DNA from: Wolfiporia cocos
Lineage: Eukaryota > Basidiomycota > Agaricomycetes > Polyporales > Phaeolaceae
NCBI GenBank assembly: GCA_029448655.1
Contig: JACCLO010000016.1
Location: forward strand, 434,001 to 498,000
Direction: 5' to 3'
Length of the DNA stretch: 64,000 bases
Every line of letters begins with the position of its first letter. The stretch's first letter is position 1. The position numbers and the translations under genes are program-made. Below, in pieces: positions 54,610 through 64,000 of the stretch. A model generated the notes under the pieces. It was given only the letters and a program-made list of their open reading frames with translations. It searched no databases and was not told the DNA's origin.

Positions 54610-56200
54610 GAGTCGACATTGTCCCTCATACGGTCCATTACTACATCGACATTCCTATACAGCCGACATTCTACAGTACCGCTCCTAGACTGCCAACATC
54701 ACTACGCCGATATTACTTCACTTGCCAGCATCGATACTTGCAACATTTCCCTACTTGTCCAACTTCAACACATCCCTGGTCGACTACATCGCTATGTCAT
54801 TACTCGCCCACAATCATTGCCCGACAGTCCCAACTAGCCCACATCGCTACACAACCACTTCTACTCGTTCATATTACTACATCGACATTCTCTACTCGCC
54901 CACATCACTACTCTGTCACTCTTCTATTCGCACTCATCCCTATACTCATCAACTGGTCTACAATGCTACGCAGGTACTCCCATCGTCAGCATTCACATCC
55001 TTACTATCGCCACATCTCTACGCCGACATTCCTATATTCCCCAACATTTCAACCTATCCCCAACATCGCTATGCAACCTCTATTCGCCCATATCGCCATC
55101 TCGATAATTTCCAACTAGCCCACATCGACCCACAGCCGCTCCTACTCGCCTATACCACTACGCCGACATTCCTCATATCGCTACTCCGACATACTTCTAC
55201 CCGTCGTTCTCCCTCACCCCATTGCTAGGTCAACACTCCCCTATCCAACCGCATCGCTACTCCGACATCTTTCTACATCACTGCGCCACCACATCTATTC
55301 GCCCGCATCACTACGCCACCGCGTCTATATTCGCTCGCATCACTATCTCTACGCTCCTTATCGCGATCACATCACTATGCTGGTACACCTTCCCCGTGCT
55401 CTCATCACTACTCCGCAATCACAACCCTCGCCCAGACAACTGAACTGTAAGTTCTGCTTTACATATTTTGCTCGTGTCGTGCGTCTTAACGCCTGATTAG
55501 CCAGTCGATTCGCTTACATCGCAAGCTCATATCGTCGTGCTGTCTTCTGGCTCGAAACGCTATCCTGATCTATGGCTACTGTCGTGCTCCTCAATCTACT
55601 CTGCTCTCTATCGCCGCACTGCTTCAGCATCTGATCTGATCTGTCGACGCTTGCTCTAGCATCTCCGCATACTCTCTCTGGCATATTTGCTTTCTTCATA
55701 CGCTCTTCTGCTCAAATTGCTCCGTCTCTCGTGCTGCATCTCAACGTATCTGAGCCTTGCTTCATTATATCACAACAAACACATCCACCCATTGCTTCCA
55801 TCTATTGCAGCGATGCCATTTATCCATGCTTCGTTTATCACGCGATCTGACCATGCTTCATCATATGGTTCCCGACGCATCATGCATCATGCCTTGCTTC
55901 CATTTATCTCGGATCGTCTCCGTGTTGCTTCGTCGTATCACATCTGCCGAACTGCTTTATCGTATCGCATCTGCCGCTTGCTTCATCATATCCTCATCAA
56001 AGCGGCTTCTACTATTGCCTTTCGTCTCTGTTCTCATGATAGATACTTCTATCGCCGCACGATTGCTTTCTTCCGACGTACTATCGCACCGTCAAGTTCC
56101 CGCCATCGAAGCATTATCGCTTCTGACGCAACTATTCAAAATCTCGAGTCCGCTGGGTCGCTGTTTGCTATCCAATTTGCTCTCGCTTCGTGCAATGCAT
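54610..56200 (+). repeat. Degenerate pyrimidine-rich minisatellite region
   Basis: From about 54610 to 55440, phrases such as CATCACTAC, GCCGACATTCCT, CTACTCGCCCACATC recur in degenerate tandem order. From 55540 to 56200, GCTTCATC and CGCATCTGCC-like phrases recur. The plus strand is strongly C/T-rich. Long stop-poor frames here (for example 54722-55228) follow from the repeat composition and are not called as genes. Confidence 0.55.
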
Positions 56201-57046
56201 CGCTTTGCATCCGTATTTACGGACGGCTCCTGGCTTCAATGTTCAGCTGCACACCCACGTCACCCTCCAAATACTGGCTGTTATGCCTGGAGAGAACCTA
56301 CCAAGACAGCGCGTGGCGTGCACGATGGAATCTGCTCCCGGGTGCAGCGACGCGCGTATTGACTCTGCGATCGGTGAGTTACTCTCTTCGCCTCTCGCAC
56401 AGGCAGTCTTAATGTGCTCTTCCGTGCAGTTAAGCCTAGGCTAATTCTAACTGATAGTCGGTTACTCCGCTAGGGACCTTCGACTATCTTGGCTAGGTCT
56501 TTGCCTTTATTTGTGAGTCCATCTTGTTCTACTTGCCTTTTCCGCGTGGCTTATATGACCGACGACAGCGCTTCAGCTTCGGTTGCCGCCTAATTTTCAT
56601 GACTTAATTCACCGTTCGCGAAGAAGCGAAGACATCGCAATATGCAATATGCATGCCCATCCGAGCACTGGCGCTGTCGGACACTATTCATACCACATTC
56701 ACTACTCATATTCCTGTACTTTCGCCCCCTGTATTCTGGACCTCGTCTCCTGTACCTATCATAAATAACATTGTGAACTATTTCAAATATAGAGCGTCGT
56801 GAATGTGCGTCATCTGGAGGATGTAGCTGACTTGTGGCCGGTGCGTCGCACACGAATGTCACAAGTCTCGTGCGCGTCTGTCACACGCGGGAGTTACATA
56901 CGCGTTTTCGAGGCGTCGTGTGGACTGTTGGTTCCGAACTCCGATCTAGAGCGCAAAGTTCGCATTCGCGGCTTGATATTGCTTCTGCAGCATATCTACT
57001 CTCTGCTGTATACGTTCGTCACGGCCCCTATAATTCAATCGCACCC
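56201..57046. other. Upstream region of the MMS22-like gene
   Basis: No domain-bearing gene. A short frame from the ATG at 56283 (MPGENLPRQRVACTME) with a possible donor at about 56369 might be a small first exon, but no partner exon is clear. This stretch should hold the promoter of the downstream gene. Confidence 0.3.
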
Positions 57047-60000
57047 ATGGAACACAATGAGATTGTGGAAACATCGGATCCCGAAGAAGCGGAGGCATTG
57101 GCGGCTATAGCTCCTGGGTACTGGGGGCCTACTTCAAATCTACTTCGCATTTCTGGGAAGCTGGATAAACAAGTATCTATTATAGAAGAACGCGATTTTG
57201 TGTCAGGTCTGCGCCGGGCATCAGGCGTAGCGCGCGTTGGACACTCCCCGTGGAAACGCATGAAGGTATGTCGAATCAACTCTTCATCCGGCATTTAACA
57301 ATATCTTTTGTCTTAGGTATCGCATTCGGCAGAGTTTAGAGTCGCATCATCACCAGTAACTCCCGTCAAGACTTCGCGGGGTACGCCGCGACCACATTCA
57401 GCGCTATCCTCACCTTCTTTATCTCAACTGGATCAGAGAAATTTACACCTAGACTCCAATGGGACGTCAGAACAATCAAGCACTCTCATAGGATTCAAAG
57501 ACGCACTGCAGCTTTCAGCGGTGCGTTCGAGTATGAACACGAGACTGCGGGCCAGCGGACATAGTGTTAGTCCCACTCGCGTGGTCGAAATTCACAAGAA
57601 GCCACTTCAACTCGCTCATAATGATACAAATAACGGCATCTCGCATAGTAGTCCTCCTCGATCAATGTCTCTATTACCCGACCTTCTCGCTCCGCCGGAG
57701 GCCAATTCCTCCAACGAGAAGGGTAATCCTCCAGATCCCCGCGTTGTCATGCTCAGAGATATGCAACCATCTTCATCAACGCATCTAGGTTCCAACGGAG
57801 ACTTGCAGGGCGATATACCTAAACCGAGTCCTTACGTGACAAGCACGCGCGCCATTCATGACGATGCCCTCATGCACAGCTCGCTCAGCAGTCCCGGCCG
57901 TTCAAGATCATTGTCTCCCGACCCCCTTGCCCTGTTCACTCCACCAAGGATTGAGAATAAGGCTCCTACTACTGAATCTAGTCTAGAAGCACGAATATCG
58001 GATGCTCTTCCTCGAGTTTCGGCGGCTAGCCGTCAGAGACACTCGCCGTCCGATCCAGCGGCATCTTTGGAACAGATTATATCTGATTCAGATAGAATGC
58101 TCTTTCCTTCGCCACCGCCGATCCTACCTTCTCCTCTGATGTCGCATCCTCGCTCTCCGAATAGCTCCCATGCTCTTCACCGTGTCACAGCCTCAATGTC
58201 AAACGCTGACGACTCTATAATTGCGCGTGCATTGGCACAGGAAGAAGAGCACGGGCGTGGCCGCTATGCGCTGCGCGTGCGTCAGGCGCGCCAAAAGAAT
58301 CCGTATGCATATGACAAAGCGCTATACAAGCAGCAAATGCGCGCGAATCCCGAGGCTATCATACGCGTGGTAAGCCCATCCAGAAGAAAGCACCGCCGGA
58401 CTTCGAGCAGGGGTAATGAAGAGCTAGATGTGCGGAGCAGTGATGGGTGGGAGGACGAGTCGTTAGAGACTCAGCAGGAACAGGACGTGGACGTAGAGGA
58501 GCATAGGGATGCCAGGAGCGGGAAGGGCAAGGAGCGCAGCGCCAGTGCTAGTGCAGCGCCCGGTGAGGAAGATCGGAGGCGGAGAGGATGGATGTCACGG
58601 AGCGTCAGTATACGAGGACAAGACCCGACTTCGTCAAGGGCTCAAGCTCAGTCACATAGTAGGGCCCATCCATCCGGAGAGGTGTGGTACCCAGAGGATT
58701 TCAATGTGGACTTTAGCAGCAGCTCAGAAGACGAGGCAGAATGCGCGGAAATCAATGCCACGGCTGGAAAGGATAAGGAGGAACACCAGCAAAGCAAGAA
58801 GAATGCTCTTAAACGCAGACCTTTTCCTATGAGGAAAAGGCGCCTTGCACGACGACCCCCAGGGATGCAGGAATCGCACGAGGTGAGTCTTGTTCTCTCC
58901 AGACATAAACTGTTCGCTGAATTGACTGTTTAGAGTCCGTCAAGCCCTCCGCTACAATCCCTCGTCAGTTTCGCTATGGATGAAGCCAATGATCTACAAT
59001 CAGATGACGACCACCCATTATTGTATCAACAGTGGCGCCGTCGGCAAAGTTCCAGTCCTATCGTGCGCTCACCTCCGAAGTCCCGTTCACCCAGTTCTGC
59101 GCCTTTCCCTCCGCCCGACGCCGATATTCCCTCTGACGACTATGATCACAACCTCTTTCTCTTCAAATCAGAAAGTCCAGGTCCGCCTCCGCTGTCATCG
59201 ACGCCGACGGACGTCGATGCAATGCTCTCTGAAGTTGGAATACCTAACGATCCTAGCCCAGATCCTGATTCGGACGTCGAGATGAACTCTGATCTTCGCA
59301 GTAGACAATCTAGAACTACGGACTCAGAATCGAACTCGGAGATGGAGAGGTTGAACGCGAAGGACCGCAAGAGGATGAAGGTGCTTCAGCGAATGATGCC
59401 CCGCGTGCTCATTAAGCGACTTGAAGAAGCGTCAGCAGTGCGCCCGCAACTGTCGTACAACGATTCATACAGCGACGTGCAAGGAGAAGACAAGCCGCTC
59501 CGTCCTGGGCAGACGCGAGTTCGAATGACGGATTCGAGTAGGAGAAGGAGTGTCGAGGTGCGCGGAGACTCAGAAAGCTCGGGCGCTCCTGCAACTGTCG
59601 ACTCGCCGTTGAAAACGTCCTCCTCTTCGGAGTCTGAGATGGACATGGTGGTTGCACCATCTCGTAAACGCATCGCACTTGCTTCCCAGCATTATCACCA
59701 CAATCGTATGGCAGCAGCGCCTGAAACGGACGCCGAGGAACGCTCCAACGATGGCGATAGCATTGATGATGCCGAGGTGGGACGGTGGGTGTCTGAGAAG
59801 GCTGCACGACCCAGAAAACCTGGCGTGTTGGATGAACTCGAAGCGCGTGAAGGTGATCTCATTGATCGCATGCTCTCTAGGACGAGGGTCACCAGCGGGA
59901 AGGTTCGCAGGCTACGGCGTCTTCCCGGATCGCGACACACAAGAAAAGCGAAATCCTCTGTACAGAACAATCTGCATGTTGTCACTGCTGGGGCAAGAAA

Positions 60001-63000
60001 GGCGGGCTCGGGCCGTCAGACCTTGCTTCCATTTTCTCGCGTTGCCGTTCCGTCCACTGGCGAGAAATCACATCAGGCTGATACCACAGGTATGTCGTTT
60101 TTACCGGCCGAGCGATTGAACTGACACAGATGACATAGATCTTGAGGAGCAAGATGTGCCAACGGACCAATCGTCTGCACAGCTGCCGGTGATTAAGCGC
60201 AAGCGGAACAAGCGGAAGAAGACAGCAGGACTATTTGTTTTTACCGCAGGCCGTGGCAGCTTAACTTCGGGCAGGTTGCACAAGCAGCCTATCACAATCG
60301 ACGAGGAGGTATCCCTTCCCAATACCAATGTCAACCTACATTCAGCTGCAAACCATCAAATCACGGCTCGACCTGTAGAAGCTACTCGAAGGCGCCATGA
60401 CGGAGGCAGACATCGAACGGACAGACTCGTCGATATAACCCTGGACGAACTATGGCAATTGCATGGTGAAGAGGAAGATTCGTTGTCAAGGGACCATGCT
60501 CACGAGAAAGTAAATCTACGCCGTGTATCATTAGACTTCGACATCCCTGTTCTTGCTTCCGGTCTTTCCTTCGGCCCAGACTCATACCTCGGAAAAGGCC
60601 ATCTACACCAGCTGATCACACTGCTAGAAGGGGACAATGTCTTGCGGCCGGGATCTTGCACGCTTTTGGGCATGCATCTCGATCCAGACATGTCCATCTA
60701 TGACCTGATTGCACTCTTGCAGGAAATTTGCGACCGCACGCATATTTTGTTGTCGCAAGGGCGGGATCTATCCGCTGAGGATCATCAACATTGGCAAAAT
60801 TTGCTGCACTCTGCTTGCCAACATCTTTCTTGGCTTCTGAACAACGCTAGCGATGCAGAATTCGTTAATCTTGACGCTGCAGCCGAGAAACATATCAGTC
60901 AAATTTGGACCTTCGTAGAGGAACCTACAGAGATCATTCCTGAAGATGAAACACCTCGTGTATTAATCCCTGAACTATGTTGGTTCGCTATCGAGGCTGC
61001 GGCACGTCTGAAACACCAACGCATATGTCGACATTCACAAGCAAGCAATGCATCATTCTCTCACCATCTTTTTCGATTCTTGTGTTGCCTATTCAATCTT
61101 GGGTTCGACAATTTGTTTGACGGACTAGCCCAACCATCAGAGAACAACCTCCTTCCGAGACGAATGTCCGAGTTGTGGGTTTGCATCATGCATTTGGTAG
61201 AAGCATGGAACCCCAGCATTCACTGCAGCGGAAAAGATGAACCCATACCTTGCGCATCTTTTTGGGAGGTGTACTTACGTGCACTACAAAGTAGACATCT
61301 GATACAAAGCACATCGGTAGATCTGGCGACCTGCGAACAAATCTGGCGGAGCATATTTGCCTTGTCTTCTCTGTCACAGTTCTCTAGACATGGTATCACA
61401 ACATCTACACCTCGCCTTGGTGCGTCCTGGGAGCTCGTATTGGCAGCAATGGAGCGGATCCCATTTACGGTACAGCCTGGCTTAGAAGACAATCTACCGA
61501 GGCCATCTGTTCAAAAGCGGGATGAGTATATCCGCTTGCTAGTCTCACGATGCCTGGTGCTTTCCTCGAGGTGGCAATGGTCATTGGAAGATGCCAATGC
61601 GCTTTTCACTCGGTTACTCGAGATATTCAGGAGTCGCAAGTTTGCCAACCTTTCTGACGAGCCCTCGGATTTCCCCAGTTTTCTTCGACACAGTAATCTC
61701 CAAATCCTTTCAGAATGTAAACGCAGCGATACTGCGTACACGTTATTCCTGAAGATGGTCATACAAGCGGCGAAGGATACACACCCAGGCCCGGGATACA
61801 CTCAGTCAAGCGTCGCATCGCCTAAGATCAAGAAATTGCTCTCATTGTGCGTGCCGGTCGGTTCGGTGCCCTTCACCAAAGCTACACCTCCAACCGCGTC
61901 GGACTTATCCAAACTCTACAATCGGTTTAGTGCAGTTGCTGTTGCCATCTATCTCGAGCCTATCGAGATAAACTTGAAAAATCGTATCGCGAACGCTCGG
62001 CGCTATGTAAACTTCGAAGATACTGACGATGAAACCCGTCGAGCTTGCATACGAGGATTGATGCATCTCACAATCCTGATGCGCCACTTGAGTTTGCCTC
62101 TCGAAGACCTATTGGACTGGCTGGCTGACATGACAAACATTCTAATAGATGAGCACCGGGAGGCTGAGCGTGCTGGGCATCCTAGGAATCGGGTAGATTT
62201 GAACATACAGCTCCTCCTCGGGTGTGTCCGTCGAATCATAGAGACACCTATGATGGACCCTGGACAACGTATGGCGCAATATCCTAACCCTGCGCTGCTG
62301 AATGGACGTGAGTGATCAGTATTCTCATTATAAAAATAACCAATAATCGGATAAAGCTTGGGTATCGAGAATATTTGCGGCAGCAAATAAATTGACCTTG
62401 GTTCCTACGACGCGAGTGGAAATTCGGAAGCTGGTGCAAGCGTTCCTGGACGCCAGGGCTGCTGTCATACCGAAGCCTTCACGCCACCGTCTTGCCGCCG
62501 CGCCGACAGAAGAAAGTCAGGAAAGCCAAGATGACTATGGCCTCTTTGATTTGGATATGGACGATCCAGAGCTGCTTGCAGCCCTCGGTGAAGCCGATAA
62601 ATCCCATACTCTTCAAGAAAACAAGCGAAAAGATGAGATCGTCTGCGAAGTACGTATCTCCAGAGTCAAATTTGCGTTCTGCCTAGCTTACCCCCGAGCT
62701 AGATCATCGACACCCACGTCTCTCCGGCTATATATCGCCTGATTTGCCAGTACTTCAATGAATCGGCCGATCAAGGATCACTACAGCAATATATCCAGGA
62801 CGCTGACAAATGGGTGGACTGCTGGGTGGGATGTGCCAGTGTAATTGTTCAAAACGGCAAACGGGTATGCATTTCTCATTCTGATGGCCGTTATAAATTA
62901 AAATTTATCGTAGGACTGGTCCTTGTACCTGACACTCGGACCCCAATCATGGGAGCGAATCATCAACACTGCGTGGCGACGCCGCGTGGGCTTGCGTTTC

Positions 63001-63681
63001 ATGCTGATGCTCCTACGTCTTGACCCGTCCGCATACGACGTGAGTATCCTGTAATTTCTCCTTGCGTGAAGACACTCAACTGTATATAGGCATTCACTGA
63101 TCGTTTCATCAATATCCTCCTTGAATCCATGGTAGCCATCACAGTTACCTTGGAACATGAGTACACCTCATTATTGTTCTCCATTGACGGTTTGCACCAT
63201 TCTCTCCTGCGTGGTATGCCATGCGAGCGGCATCCTGGCTCCGTCGATTTATCTATCTCACGGAAAGAATTTCTGGATAGGAGGCTGGCCTTTATTGACA
63301 GTGCGTATCCGAGTGAAACTCGATGGTATCAACCGGCGGCGCTCATCATCTTAAATAGCTATTTTCTCAAATATGGAACATCTCCTCTTGAGAAATGTTG
63401 GCTTCGACGCAGCCCTAATCAGGGAAAACCAGTCAGGAATCACTGCAATTGTGTCTATGCTATCAACGATGCAGGATATTCACCAGGTGAGTTCTCCGTC
63501 CAATGGGCCATACTATGATCGTGACCTTGATCACGCACAGCAATTGACCGCTGGCTCCGATGACATGTTGAGATACACCTCGTTTTGCCGTCAGATCTAC
63601 GATCATCTCATACGATACCCCAATTTGAAAGCCAATACCCGCCTTCAGTCATTAAGTGATTGGGCAAGTGGACTAAACTGA
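57047..63681 (+). CDS. MMS22: MMS22/Mus7-family replication-repair protein
   Basis: Ten exons: 57047-57265, 57317-58882, 58934-60089, 60139-62307, 62357-62649, 62703-62864, 62914-63039, 63090-63300, 63359-63486 and 63541-63681; 2056 aa. The ATG has a CACCCATGG context. The N-terminal half is disordered and Ser-rich, with phospho-site-like SP motifs. The C-terminal half is helical and matches Mus7/Mms22: DEYIRLLVSRCLVLSSRWQW, KIKKLLSLCVPVGSVPFTK, YNRFSAVAVAIYLEPIEI, NKLTLVPTTRVEIRKLVQAF, DWSLYLTLGPQSWERII. Known role in yeasts: substrate adaptor of the Rtt101-Mms1 cullin ligase, needed to restart damaged replication forks and for recombination. The intron 62308-62356 uses an AAAG acceptor, which alone keeps frame. 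The length is near S. pombe Mus7. Confidence 0.88.
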
Positions 63682-64000
63682 CTTGTGCCTCTATAATTTA
63701 GCCAGCAATCTCCTGGGCTGGGCAACTGATCACCATGCAATGTCTTTCGGCGATTTTCTCGTCATCTTTAGTCGGACTTCTGTTGAATCACAATGCGTTA
63801 TTTATAAAGACGCAATCAACGGCTGCCGGCATGTAGAATATTTGTTGGATAAAGAGACAATTTAAAAGGATATTACGTCAACCAGTATGCACTAGGACGC
63901 TGCTGGTAGCTCACCAATCTTTACGTGCTCGCACCTGGTGCACGTACGCCGTCATCTCGTTGACCCACTGGCGATGCATCCAAGCTTGTTCATGTAGTGC
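63682..64000. other. 3' flank of the MMS22-like gene
   Basis: About 320 bp to the window edge. A short plus-strand frame (63683-63865) follows the stop without support. Nothing recognisable. Confidence 0.4.

Noticed and set aside
54722..55228. 168-aa plus-strand frame
   Set aside because: It is produced by degenerate pyrimidine-rich repeats that lack stops in several frames; no domain.
1..64000. CRISPR arrays, bacterial operons and rRNA genes
   Set aside because: Nothing of the kind is seen; intron-rich fungal genes and chromoviruses explain the window.

Overview
This window is eukaryotic and almost certainly from a basidiomycete fungus. Genes are interrupted by many 46-77 nt GT-AG introns with CTGAC-like branch sites. 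The gene set is fungal, and the mobile elements are chromodomain-bearing Ty3/Gypsy retroelements. Expanded F-box/LRR-like paralogs and the retroelement type suggest Agaricomycetes, perhaps Polyporales; that is inference. I joined exons by hand from reading frame, splice consensus and family similarity. No transcript data were used.

Left arm (1-11920). On the minus strand lie a GCN4/CPC1-type bZIP regulator with a long upstream region rich in TGACTC sites, and a Sec14-like plus RhoGAP protein. On the plus strand follow two F-box/LRR-like paralogs. From 11921 to 14231 there is repeat-rich DNA with no gene I can support.

Retroelement nest (14232-33325). Element 1 (14232-22690, plus) looks intact, with LTRs identical by eye, gag, and a pol with protease, dUTPase, RT, RNase H, integrase and chromodomain. 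Downstream of pol are two overlapping accessory frames, orf3 and orf4. Its right LTR joins directly to an inverted, decayed copy of the same family (element 3, minus). Element 3 is itself split by a nested second family, element 2 (24117-32079, plus), with a 5-bp target duplication TTTGC. Element 2 has one nonsense codon in pol and a frameshift in orf3. Both families share dUTPase, Tf1-like self-priming signals, and orf3/orf4. orf4 is 194 codons in both and aligns without gaps, including two zinc knuckles. This conserved accessory pair is the most interesting finding here.

Middle (33326-42202). After a hAT-like transposon remnant and an imperfect fold-back repeat come more F-box/LRR-like paralogs, with TAF6 between two of them, and then a different F-box protein. 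The nest therefore sits inside a local F-box cluster.

Right arm (42547-64000, all plus). The genes are a proline-rich Bbc1/Aim3-like actin-patch protein, the ribosome-biogenesis factor EBP2, a small TRIR (C19orf43) homolog with a probable GC-AG intron, and a large acidic protein I do not recognise. Next come about 2 kb of pyrimidine-rich degenerate repeats, then a complete 10-exon MMS22/Mus7 replication-repair gene. These are mostly nuclear housekeeping genes transcribed in one direction. They are not an operon, and nothing suggests one shared pathway.
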